From Parapedobacter deserti (lineage in GTDB: Bacteria; Bacteroidota; Bacteroidia; Sphingobacteriales; Sphingobacteriaceae): a stretch of 64,000 bases of DNA. The first letter of the stretch is position 1, and every line of letters begins with the position of its first letter. The stretch spans positions 744,001 to 808,000 of the forward strand of contig NZ_JBHRTA010000038.1 in assembly GCF_042646065.1 (NCBI RefSeq), read 5' to 3'. The notes under the pieces are model-generated. The model did not search any database and was not told the origin of the DNA. It was given only the letters and a program-made list of their open reading frames with translations. The position numbers were made by a program, and so were the translations under genes. Of the stretch, positions 50,355 to 58,617 are shown piece after piece.

Positions 50355-50459
50355 GCAGTCCGGTGTTTGATTGGAATGGGCAGTTCAAGGGGCTCAATAT
50401 ATCGCGGTCTGGTGAGGCTTTACGTTTTGCATATTCTTCAATATATAACCTATTGAGTT

Positions 50460-51743
50460 ATGAATAAAGCAATTGCTTTCATTATCGGATTCCTATGCGT
50501 TGGCACAGGTGCCTTCTCCCATCAACGCGGTGAGGCGATCCCTCAATCTTACACTTACAAAGTTAAGGGTAAAATTAGCGGTATAAAGACCGGAACTTCG
50601 ATACGTCTGCTGTATCGGCTTAGCAAATTCAGAACGGATACCTTGGGCACAGCAGCGATCAAGGGGGGTCGGTTTGAGCTCAAAATCACACCGGCCATGA
50701 TAACAAGGAACGGCCAACAGTTGGTCAAAGTCGGTACCCACGAGTCTCCTGGCACAAAGGAATTAGCAGGGATGTTATGTTATCTGGCCATCGATTCGGT
50801 ACAGCAGGAGCTTCCCCTTTTTTTAGACCCCGACGGGATAGCCGTCAAGTCGACTGCGCGCGATTGGCCTGATGCGAGTGTGTCAGGTTCGGCTATCAAT
50901 TCCGATTTTTTAGTATTTAAGAAACAGTTGATTGATAAATATCCGTATTTTGATACGCTGTTTTTCCCAGAACCCGAAAAAGTCTATGCGGAGCTTGTCG
51001 AGCGTGCTTCCGACATATACAAAGCGGAAGGGAACGGTGAGCGTTTCAGGGAGTGGGCCGATCGGTATCAGATTTACACCGAGGCCTTGATAGGCTTCGT
51101 TGAGCATCATCCCGATGCTGCGTTCAGTGCGTTTTTATTGAGCGGATCGAGATCCTATGATGTACAGCGAATCAATGCCAGGAGTAATTTTAGTGCGCTG
51201 TACAATGGCTTAACCGAAAAAGCGATGGACAGCTTTTACGGAAGACTTCTGTCATTTACGAAGGCTTCGATGGAACATGAGGACAGCTATGATTTTATAG
51301 GGATAGGAGATTCTGCTCCAGCGATCAATCAACTGGATTTGAATGGGAAACCTTTTTCACTTCAAGAGCTGTTGTCTGAGTATGGGAAGTGCGTATTGAT
51401 CGATTTCTGGGAGTCGTCCTGCGCGGCCTGCCGGAAAAAAATGCCTTTTTACAAACAACTCTTGAATGAGTTCGGCGACCGGGGATTCAGCGTTGTGGCA
51501 TACGCCCATGACAAAGACGAAAGAATCTGGAAAAATGCCATCGCCAAAGACGGTACCTGGGCGTTTCATCATTTGGGTGCCGTGCAAGATCCAGAGAAGT
51601 CGGTCGTTAGTAATTACAAATCGTCTGTCGCGTATCCTGGTTTTCTTATTGATAGCGATGGTACAATTATAGCTAAGTCGTTGAATGAAATAGATCTATT
51701 CTTGACAATCAGCGGAATGTTATCCGAGAAAAGCAGTAAATGA
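50460..51743 (+). CDS. DUF4369/TlpA-family thioredoxin-like protein
   Basis: A 427-residue exported protein with signal peptide (MNKAIAFIIGFLCVGTGAFS). The N-terminal domain resembles DUF4369 (YKVKGKISGIKTGTSIRLLY) and the C-terminal thioredoxin domain has the redox pair C321-A-A-C324 in FWESSCAACRKKMPF, with SVAYPGFLIDSDGT as the cis-Pro region. Serine in place of the usual Trp before the first Cys is unusual and could shift the redox potential. It probably continues the operon from the previous gene after a 178-base gap. Confidence 0.85.
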   Translation: MNKAIAFIIGFLCVGTGAFSHQRGEAIPQSYTYKVKGKISGIKTGTSIRLLYRLSKFRTDTLGTAAIKGGRFELKITPAMITRNGQQLVKVGTHESPGTKELAGMLCYLAIDSVQQELPLFLDPDGIAVKSTARDWPDASVSGSAINSDFLVFKKQLIDKYPYFDTLFFPEPEKVYAELVERASDIYKAEGNGERFREWADRYQIYTEALIGFVEHHPDAAFSAFLLSGSRSYDVQRINARSNFSALYNGLTEKAMDSFYGRLLSFTKASMEHEDSYDFIGIGDSAPAINQLDLNGKPFSLQELLSEYGKCVLIDFWESSCAACRKKMPFYKQLLNEFGDRGFSVVAYAHDKDERIWKNAIAKDGTWAFHHLGAVQDPEKSVVSNYKSSVAYPGFLIDSDGTIIAKSLNEIDLFLTISGMLSEKSSK

Positions 51744-51929
51744 TTCAGCTATTCGTTAATCCTAACGGCGACGAAGAACATGTTGATATACTTCGCCCCC
51801 TGCCAAGACGTAACAACATAATACATTACCGCTTCAATGCACGAGCCCTGACTTAAAATCCTCGTTGTTATAAAACAAATACTTCTCAATACCTACGTTT
51901 GTGCCGCCATGGATAAACAGGGGCACTGG

Positions 51930-52478
51930 TCAATTCGAATACATATCAAAAAGTTGTTCTAGGCTCGGATCACTTGGTCGCGGTGCATTATCAGCGATTA
52001 CATTGCCATTCGTGTCCAGTATAAAATACTGGGGTATACTTTTTACCTGGTATTCGGGTAACTGTTCCTCTGAGTTGGCTTGTAACCAGTCTTGCTGTAC
52101 TTTGTCCGTGGATAAATAGACAAATGCGATATCTTTGTATTTCTTCTTGAGTTCAAGTGAATTGGGCATCTCCACTCGGCAGGGGGCACACCAACTAGCC
52201 CATATATCGACATAGACATGCCGGCCTTTATATCGTTCCATCATTTGTTTCCATGACAACCGCTCCCCGTTCGCCTGAAGCATGGGTTCATCAAGTGCTG
52301 CGTCCAACTCATATTTATTCAAAAACCGATTTTTTATGAATGCATGGTAAGCCGTGTCTTCAAAACTCCCCGCAAGCGAGGACAAGGCGGTCTTCCTAGT
52401 TGATCCACTGATTTTTTCTGAGAACAAATCAGATGCGAATCGATACAATATATAGTCTCTGGTAGCACCCTTATTTAT
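51930..52478 (-). pseudogene. N-terminally truncated TlpA-family gene
   Basis: The frame is open from 52478 (an in-frame stop lies at 52479-52481) to the TGA at 51930 but has no ATG; the first alternative start is TTG 52448, inside the helical part. The remaining peptide contains the thioredoxin domain with WCAPC in DIWASWCAPCRVEMPNS and the cis-Pro loop VKSIPQYFILDTNG. The N-terminal signal peptide and DUF4369-type region are missing, so the product could not be exported. It faces the opposite way from the two intact TlpA genes to the left. A further 31-codon open stretch follows its stop. Confidence 0.75.
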
Positions 52479-52629
52479 TTAAACTGATGTCCGCTTCATT
52501 ATGTACAGCGAATGAATCAGACATGCAACAATTCGTTGATAAATGAGAAAAAATCTAAGGAAAATTATTTGTATGAATCAAGAGTGGCGCATCCGCTTTA
52601 ATTCGTCCGGATATCCACACACTTGGGAG

Positions 52630-52977
52630 TTAATGGAGCGTAAGCATCTGGTCATTAGCAATCAAGCGGACGTTGATGGGTTGGTCGATGGGAATGATTC
52701 GAGTCGCGGAATCCGCCTGATAGGCCGTCACATTCAGCTTGCCTCCGGTTTTTTCCGAGCGAATTTCTCCCCTTGGCGTCTTTACTACAAACGCACGCCT
52801 CGTATCCGGAGCGATATCGAAAAACGCTTTTCCATCATCCGCGACGTGGCGCTCATCAGAACCAAATGGCATAGGGTATGCCAACGCAAGCTTCCGAATT
52901 TTTGCTGGTAATTGACGAAATCCAGAAGATTTCAAATTGGATGGATCCGCTGGCGTTGTTTTAAAGAACGCATTCAA
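52630..52977 (-). pseudogene. FecR-type anti-sigma gene fragment
   Basis: A 115-codon open stretch with FecR signatures: LAYPMPFGSDERHV, KAFFDIAPDTRRAFVV and KLNVTAYQADSATRI. The upstream part, which should carry the ECF-binding region, transmembrane helix and the VWLNA motif, is absent or unrecognisable, and the DUF4974 domain is missing after the stop. Some matching sequence appears to continue in another frame beyond the stop, which suggests a frameshift. It is followed on the same strand by the TlpA fragment, so both may derive from one lost locus. Confidence 0.65.
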
Positions 52978-53098
52978 AACCTTGTTCTAGCCCGCTGTTT
53001 GTTTCTATAGATTATGGCGTAACAGTTGAGTTACAGTTAAACTGTTGGCCGCGCTGTCTGTCCTATTCCCATATACATAAATTATAGACCGAGAACGT

Positions 53099-55975
53099 AT
53101 GGTGCCAAGACTTTTTTTGCCGGTGCTACTAACAGCCATAACGACGGTGTTTTTCTCCCCTGTGAATGGCCAGACAACCATCACGGGCACCGTCCGCGAC
53201 AGCTTATCCAAAAAGCCGTTGAAAGGGGCCACGCTTCAACTGACCGACGGCGACGGCATATCGGTTGTGCTGGGTTTTACGGATTCCATCGGGAGGTTTT
53301 CGCTGAAGGTGCCAGCCGTCGGGTCCTATACGGTCCGTGTGCAACATCTCGGGTTCAAGCGGCATTCGTTGCCCGTAGCGGTAAACGACAGTGTGCAGAA
53401 GCCGCTCGATATCATACTGGCCATGGACAACATCATGTTGGAGGGCGTGGATGTCGCCGCCATACAGACCGTCATACTGAAGGGCGATACCACCGAATTC
53501 AACGCGGCGGCTTTCAAAACCGAGCCTTTTGCCGATTCCGATGCTTTGCTTACACAATTGCCCGGTGTGGAGGTCGATGCCGAGGGCAACCTGATGGCCC
53601 AGGGCGAACGGGTGGCGCGTATCATCGTCGACGGGAAAACCTTCTTCGATTCCGATCCGCGCATTGCCATGAAAACGCTGCCGGCCGATATCATCGATAA
53701 GGTGCAGATCATTGATGAACAGAGCGAGCAGGCGCGGTTTACCGGATTTGATGATGGACAGCGCCGCAAGGTCATCAACATTGTCACCAAGCCGGACCGG
53801 CGGACGGGCTATTTCGGCCGTGTGGCAGGCGGCTATGGCAGTACGGACCGGTACACAACCGGGGGCAACATCAATTTCTTCGGCGGAGACCGCCGGCTTT
53901 CGCTTACCGCCGTGGCCAACAACGTGAACCAGCAGGGCTTCGGCATGGCTGATATCGGTGCCGGCGGAGGAGGAGGCATGGCCATGATGAGTGGCGGCGG
54001 CGGTATGATGAGGGGCGGCCGACGCGGTGGTGGACGTGGCGGCCCGGCGGGTGGCGGTATGATGATGGGAGGTGGTGGTACGATGGGCGGTATTCCGGGC
54101 AATACCAATACCGGAAGCCTGGCGCTGAACTACAATACCACATGGTTTGAGAATCTGGAATTCGGCGGCGATTATGCGTTTAACCGTACGGCATCCCTGG
54201 TGACCTCGGTGGTCAACCGCGAAACGTTGATAGGCGACCCCATCAATCAGATCAGCTTGCAGGAAAGCCATAATGATCGTTTAAACCAAAGCCACCGCGC
54301 CGGTTTCCGGGTGGAATATAAGCTGGATTCCATGCAGGAGCTTACCTTCCGGCCCAATTTCAGCGTGCAGCGCACAGGTGGTATCAACCGGACGGCTGGA
54401 TCGACCATGTTCGCCGACCAAGTGCCCATCAATGCTTCCGATCGCAGCCAGGAAAACCGCAGCAACAACTTTAACATATCCGGCAACCTGGACTACCGGC
54501 TTCGGTTGGCTAAGCCCGGACGGACCGTTTCCCTCAGTGCCAACGGGTCGTACAACAGCAACAAGGGCCTTGCCCAGACATTGTCATTCAACGAGTTTTT
54601 CGAGGATCATGTATTGGGCCGGACCGATACGGTCAACAACCTGAACAACACAAGCGGGTTTGGCAACGGCCTTACCGGACGCCTGGCGTACACCGAACCG
54701 CTCGGCGGCGCGAGCCGCGTGCAGGCTAACTACAGTTTGCGCACCAATGCCAGTTTTTCTGATCGTGAAACCATGGATTTTCTTGCTGAAACCGGCCAAT
54801 TCAGTGAGCTGAACAGGCAGCTTTCCAATACCTTCAATAACGATTACCTGCACCACAGCGGCGGGCTTACTTACCAGTTTTCCAAGGAAGCTTTCAGCTT
54901 CGACGCAGGAATGGATTACCAGGGCGCCAATATCCGCAACCATCAGACCTTTCCCGAAGATCAGTTGCTTTCACACGGATTCCGCAGCTTTCTGCCCAAC
55001 GCCAGCCTGAGCTACAGGCCGTCCCGTGCATACCATGTCCGGTTGCAGTATAACACCGCTACCAATCCGCCGTCCATTAACCAGCTTCAGAACGTGATTA
55101 ATAACGAGGATCCGTTGAATATCCGATCGGGCAACGCGTCCCTGGCACAGGAATTTCAGCACCGGTTTAACCTGACGTTTACCAAAATCAACCGAGAGAC
55201 CGGTGCACATCTCAACGTGTCGGCCAATGCTGACTTTTCCAACAACCGCGTGGTCAACTCCACCTTCATCGCAACCGAAGACACGGAAGTGGCGCCGGGC
55301 ATCGTCCTGGGTGCTGGTGGGCAGTTCACCCGGCCGGTCAACGTAGACGGATACTACGCCGTGCGGGGCAACATCAGCTGGGGCAAGCCGATCGAAGCAT
55401 TGAAGCTGAACCTCAGCCTGAATACCGGATTGTTCCATACCCACGACATCGGGCTGCTGAACCTGCAGGAGACTTTTTCCAACACCACAGGCATCAACCA
55501 GCGTATCAGTGTGAACAGCCGTATCAGTGAAAAACTGCTGTATAATGTAACGTACAGCGGCAATTATAGCATGGTTGACAACAGCAACGTCGCTTCGGGC
55601 GACAGTTACAACTATTTCAACCAGACCTTTCGGCAAGACCTGACCTGGATATTCTGGAAAGGCATCCGCGTCAATTCATCGATCATGTACACCAAAAACA
55701 GCGGCTTGTCACAGGGATATAACCAGGATTTTTTCCTGTGGAACGCTTCCCTTGGCAAGAAACTGTTTAAGGGCGACAAGGCCGAGCTGACACTGTCAGT
55801 CAATGATGTGCTCAACCGGAATACCAATGTGGACCGCAGCGTTACCGAGCTCTATATTATCGATAGCAGCAGCAATGTGCTGCGCCAATATTTCTTACTC
55901 AGCTTTACGTACAACCTGCGGCACTTCGGTCCCGGTATGGGTGGCTTTGGCCGGGGCATGGGTAGGGCATCATAG
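53099..55975 (+). CDS. Outer-membrane TonB-receptor-like protein (OMP_b-brl_3) with Gly/Met/Arg-rich insert
   Basis: A 958-residue outer-membrane protein with a signal peptide ending near PVNGQ. A carboxypeptidase-regulatory-like domain (ITGTVRDSLSKKPLKGATLQ) is followed by a plug (DALLTQLPGVEVDAEGNLM, AADIIDKVQII-type segment) and a long barrel. Residues about 283-333 form a low-complexity insert of Gly, ten Met and several Arg (GMAMMSGGGGMMRGGRRGG within it), and the C-terminus repeats the theme (GPGMGGFGRGMGRAS). The insert lies at an expected barrel loop or periplasmic turn. It has no STN domain or SusD partner. Ligand unknown. Confidence 0.85.
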   Translation: MVPRLFLPVLLTAITTVFFSPVNGQTTITGTVRDSLSKKPLKGATLQLTDGDGISVVLGFTDSIGRFSLKVPAVGSYTVRVQHLGFKRHSLPVAVNDSVQKPLDIILAMDNIMLEGVDVAAIQTVILKGDTTEFNAAAFKTEPFADSDALLTQLPGVEVDAEGNLMAQGERVARIIVDGKTFFDSDPRIAMKTLPADIIDKVQIIDEQSEQARFTGFDDGQRRKVINIVTKPDRRTGYFGRVAGGYGSTDRYTTGGNINFFGGDRRLSLTAVANNVNQQGFGMADIGAGGGGGMAMMSGGGGMMRGGRRGGGRGGPAGGGMMMGGGGTMGGIPGNTNTGSLALNYNTTWFENLEFGGDYAFNRTASLVTSVVNRETLIGDPINQISLQESHNDRLNQSHRAGFRVEYKLDSMQELTFRPNFSVQRTGGINRTAGSTMFADQVPINASDRSQENRSNNFNISGNLDYRLRLAKPGRTVSLSANGSYNSNKGLAQTLSFNEFFEDHVLGRTDTVNNLNNTSGFGNGLTGRLAYTEPLGGASRVQANYSLRTNASFSDRETMDFLAETGQFSELNRQLSNTFNNDYLHHSGGLTYQFSKEAFSFDAGMDYQGANIRNHQTFPEDQLLSHGFRSFLPNASLSYRPSRAYHVRLQYNTATNPPSINQLQNVINNEDPLNIRSGNASLAQEFQHRFNLTFTKINRETGAHLNVSANADFSNNRVVNSTFIATEDTEVAPGIVLGAGGQFTRPVNVDGYYAVRGNISWGKPIEALKLNLSLNTGLFHTHDIGLLNLQETFSNTTGINQRISVNSRISEKLLYNVTYSGNYSMVDNSNVASGDSYNYFNQTFRQDLTWIFWKGIRVNSSIMYTKNSGLSQGYNQDFFLWNASLGKKLFKGDKAELTLSVNDVLNRNTNVDRSVTELYIIDSSSNVLRQYFLLSFTYNLRHFGPGMGGFGRGMGRAS

Positions 55976-56012
55976 TCATCAGGAGATCAGTTTTATCACA
56001 AAATAAGTAACA

Positions 56013-56426
56013 ATGAACAGACAAACAATGATGAAATGGGTGGGAGTAGCTTTCGCCCTATTGGTATGTTCCTCGGCAGCCCTGGCGCAACAAGGTCGTG
56101 GCCGGATGAACATGGACCCGAAGGAGATAGCGCAGCGTACGGTTGACCGGTTGACCGAGCAACTGCAATTGGACAAAGCACAGCAAGACTCCATCTATCA
56201 GTTTCAATTGGCACAGAGCGAGGAGATGGGCAAACTGTTTCAGGCCGGGCAAGGCGGCGACCGCGAAGCCATGCGGGCGAAGATGACCAGCCTGCGCGAA
56301 GAAACCGATAAGAAGATTCTCTCGGTATTGACGCCCGAACAACAAGCGGGCTACAAAAAGATCCAGGCAGAACGGATGAATCGTGGCCCACGGGGCGGAG
56401 GAAATGCCGGAGGAAGACCCGTGTAA
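56013..56426 (+). CDS. DUF4890/Spy-like small periplasmic protein
   Basis: A 137-residue exported protein with signal peptide (VGVAFALLVCSSAALAQ). The helical core contains an LTEQLQLDKAQQDSIYQFQL stretch and LTPEQQAGYKKI, the repeated LTxxQ-type motifs of Spy/CpxP-like proteins. The ends are Gly/Arg/Met-rich (QQGRGRMNMDP, RMNRGPRGGG), like the insert in the outer-membrane protein 38 bases upstream, so the two probably act together. Spy-type proteins are periplasmic chaperones or metal-stress responders; the role here is inferred. Confidence 0.82.
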   Translation: MNRQTMMKWVGVAFALLVCSSAALAQQGRGRMNMDPKEIAQRTVDRLTEQLQLDKAQQDSIYQFQLAQSEEMGKLFQAGQGGDREAMRAKMTSLREETDKKILSVLTPEQQAGYKKIQAERMNRGPRGGGNAGGRPV

Positions 56427-56471
56427 GCCTCCGCATTTTCAGTTGCTCCGTGAAGACGGCAATGACAGGGT

Positions 56472-56516
56472 GCGCTGAGACATGGGCCTCGCCATGTTTA
56501 GCGCATTTTGTTTTTT
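56472..56516 (+). terminator. Rho-independent terminator after the Spy-like gene
   Basis: GCGCTGAGACATGG pairs with CCATGTTTAGCGC with a single bulge, followed by ATTTTGTTTTTT. It separates this operon from the next ECF gene. Confidence 0.75.
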
Positions 56517-56563
56517 CGTGAATATCCTGTTAATTTACCGGCTAATCGTTAGCTGCAGGTACC

Positions 56564-57154
56564 ATGGCCCTCGTCCCACTTCCTGATGAACCGGAATTGC
56601 TCAAGCGTCTACGCAAAGACGACCATGCCGCCTTTACGCGTCTTTATGCACATTATTGGCGGCCCATGCTGCTGGTAGCCTGGAACCATACCAAAGATAA
56701 GCTGTTGGCAGAGGATATGGTCCACGAGGTTTTTATGGCGTTGTGGACGAAACGTCACCTGCGGGAAATCGAAAGTGCCGCGGGGTTCTTGACCACAGCA
56801 GTGAAGTTCAGCGTTTTTAAGCACTACCAAAAAGAGCAACACCGACAGCGGTTGGTAGACAACCGGCTCGCCTATGACGGCGCTAGCGATGACGAATCAA
56901 AACTGGATGCGCTGTTTTTGCAGGAATATATCGCCGGTTTAGTGGAGCAAATGCCCGAAAAATGCCGCTTGGTTTTCAGATACAGCCGCGAACAAGGCTT
57001 AAAAAATGCGGAAATAGCCGAAATTCTGAATATATCCGAAAAAGGAGTGGAAGCAAATCTGACAAGGGCCCTGAAAATTATCAGAAAAGGCATGGGGGAG
57101 GACGGGTTAATACTGTTCTTTGCCGCTCGGCAATTGGATATGGTGCTGTTCTGA
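56564..57154 (+). CDS. ECF RNA polymerase sigma factor, locus 3
   Basis: A 196-residue sigma factor. Region 2 (YAHYWRPMLLVAWNHTKDKL, AEDMVHEVFMALWTKR) and region 4 (MPEKCRLVFRYSREQGLKN, AEIAEILNISEKGVEANLTR) are clear, and both closely parallel the ECF at 39540, indicating paralogy. It is followed by FecR at 57245 and an STN-containing SusC at 58618. No TAnnTTTG element is obvious upstream. Confidence 0.93.
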   Translation: MALVPLPDEPELLKRLRKDDHAAFTRLYAHYWRPMLLVAWNHTKDKLLAEDMVHEVFMALWTKRHLREIESAAGFLTTAVKFSVFKHYQKEQHRQRLVDNRLAYDGASDDESKLDALFLQEYIAGLVEQMPEKCRLVFRYSREQGLKNAEIAEILNISEKGVEANLTRALKIIRKGMGEDGLILFFAARQLDMVLF

Positions 57155-57194
57155 TCGTGTTTATAAAAAAATAACAAAAATTTCACGTTTGATG

Positions 57195-57220
57195 TAGGGT
57201 AAAATCCATTTCACCGTACC
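57195..57220 (+). promoter_or_regulatory. Shared ECF-FecR gap motif TAGGGT-N15-GTACC, locus 3
   Basis: TAGGGT (57195-57200) and GTACC (57216-57220) are 15 bases apart after an A-rich stretch (57165-57180), as in locus 2. GATGTAGGGT here compares with GAATGTAGGGT there. The first locus, with a 42-base gap, lacks it. Confidence 0.45.
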
Positions 57221-57244
57221 CTGATTATAGAACACATCGGATAA

Positions 57245-58420
57245 ATGGACAAAAACCGTATAAACTACCTCATCAATGCCTACCAAAACCGGCAGGCTTC
57301 TGCTGAAGAGCATGAAGAGCTGATGCAATGGTATCGCGAGGTCAGCTACCACGATGGCGAATATCCCGATACCGAAGCCGCAGTACAGGTACGCATGTTG
57401 GCGCGTTTGCTGGACGATACCGGTTATACGCCCGAGCATGTCCGAAAGCGGTGGTATGCGCGGAGGGATATCGCTGCCGCTGCTATCTTAATGGTGGTAT
57501 TCTTAGGTGTGTGGGTGTTTTTCGGCGACCAAATCCTGGATCAGCCAACTGACGACCAGGCCTTTGCTGAAGTCACCGATGTACAAGACGTTGCTCCGGG
57601 CGGTAATCGCGCCACACTTACGCTAGCCGACGGACGGACGGTCGATTTGAATGAGGCTCAGAGCGGTATTGTCGTCGGAGATGGGATTACGTACCTTGAT
57701 GGGACTGAAGTTCTGGGATCCGACGCCACCGAACGTCAACCTACGGCCAGGAACCTGCGACTTACGACACCTGAGGGCGGCACTTATCAGGTTACCCTTT
57801 CGGACGGCACCAAGGTATGGCTCAATGCCGCATCGTCGCTTAACTATCCGAGCCGCTTCAGCGGCGGTGAACGGGTGGTAGAATTGGAGGGGGAAGCGTA
57901 TTTTGAGGTCATGCCCGTTCGCAGCGGAGCAAACCGGCAAAGCAGCACATCAGCGAATCTGCCCTTCAGGGTAATAAGCAAAGGGCAGACCGTAGAAGTC
58001 CTCGGCACACAATTTAACGTATCGGCTTATGACGACGAACCGGAAACGAAAACGACATTGGTGGAAGGCCGCGTGCGTGTAGGTGTCAACGGCCAAAGCT
58101 CAACCCTGAAGCCTGGTCAGCAAAGTGCCACCAAAGCAGGGAATATCGCGATAAGCGGCGTGGACGTGTCAAGAGCGACGGCTTGGAAAGACGGTTACTT
58201 CAATTTTACCGATATGACCCTTCACGAGGTGATGCGCCAGCTCGGCCGGTGGTATGGATTGGAAATCGAATACGAAGGGCAAATCCCTTACATAGCGTTC
58301 TATGGCAGCATCGAACGCAATAACCGGCTTTCTACGGTGATGGCGTTGCTGGAAAGTAATGACCTGACCTATCGCCTCGATGGCCGGAAGCTTGTAGTCA
58401 GCAGCAAAGCGCGCCGATAA
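57245..58420 (+). CDS. FecR-family anti-sigma factor, locus 3
   Basis: A 391-residue inner-membrane protein. N-terminal ECF-binding part: INYLINAYQNRQASAEEHEE. Transmembrane helix: DIAAAAILMVVFLGVWVFF. FecR domain: APGGNRATLTLADGRTVDLN, GGTYQVTLSDGTKVWLNAAS, GEAYFEV, VLGTQFNVSAY, TTLVEGRVRV. C-terminal DUF4974: MTLHEVMRQLGRWYGLEIEY. It is more like the first FecR (6460) than the second in having the duplicated glycine-rich start. It should relay the SusC signal to the ECF at 56564. Confidence 0.93.
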   Translation: MDKNRINYLINAYQNRQASAEEHEELMQWYREVSYHDGEYPDTEAAVQVRMLARLLDDTGYTPEHVRKRWYARRDIAAAAILMVVFLGVWVFFGDQILDQPTDDQAFAEVTDVQDVAPGGNRATLTLADGRTVDLNEAQSGIVVGDGITYLDGTEVLGSDATERQPTARNLRLTTPEGGTYQVTLSDGTKVWLNAASSLNYPSRFSGGERVVELEGEAYFEVMPVRSGANRQSSTSANLPFRVISKGQTVEVLGTQFNVSAYDDEPETKTTLVEGRVRVGVNGQSSTLKPGQQSATKAGNIAISGVDVSRATAWKDGYFNFTDMTLHEVMRQLGRWYGLEIEYEGQIPYIAFYGSIERNNRLSTVMALLESNDLTYRLDGRKLVVSSKARR

Positions 58421-58443
58421 AATCAGAAAGGAGTACACATAGC

Positions 58444-58469
58444 GAAGACAAATACTGAAGACAAATACT
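58444..58469. repeat. Perfect tandem repeat of 13 bp, two copies
   Basis: GAAGACAAATACT occurs twice with no gap, at 58444-58456 and 58457-58469, in the FecR-SusC gap. It is absent from the other two gaps. Confidence 0.8.
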
Positions 58470-58516
58470 TGTTGATACTTACCCGATAGACACGAGGTGT
58501 CTGCGTGGTAGCGGAA

Positions 58517-58548
58517 AAACGGGAGGTGCTGTCATCACCTCGCCGTTT
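58517..58548. other. Hairpin in the FecR-SusC gap, locus 3
   Basis: AAACGGGAGGTG (58517-58528) pairs with CACCTCGCCGTTT (58536-58548) with one bulged G and a seven-base loop. It is the strongest of the three FecR-SusC hairpins. The core GGAGGTG/CACCTC resembles GGAGATG/CATCCCC of locus 1. Confidence 0.55.
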
Positions 58549-58617
58549 GGATGTCGGATAGCGGCACAGATCCGCTTCGTGAATCGAATTGTTTACTATC
58601 CAAACCTAACAAAGTTA

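Noticed and set aside
50282..50459. Possible small gene in the gap between two TlpA genes
   Set aside because: The open frame there has no conserved features; only a 7-bp hairpin is supported.
52543..52911. 122-residue plus-strand open frame
   Set aside because: It is antisense to the FecR fragment, whose minus-strand peptide carries recognisable family signatures.
53204..54271. 355-residue minus-strand open frame opposite the Gly/Met-rich receptor
   Set aside because: Its His/Thr-rich composition is the complement of the Gly/Met-rich insert; no homology is apparent.
53099..55975. A fourth SusC
   Set aside because: It lacks an STN domain, SusC-type plug signatures and a SusD partner, and fits the OMP_b-brl_3 group better.
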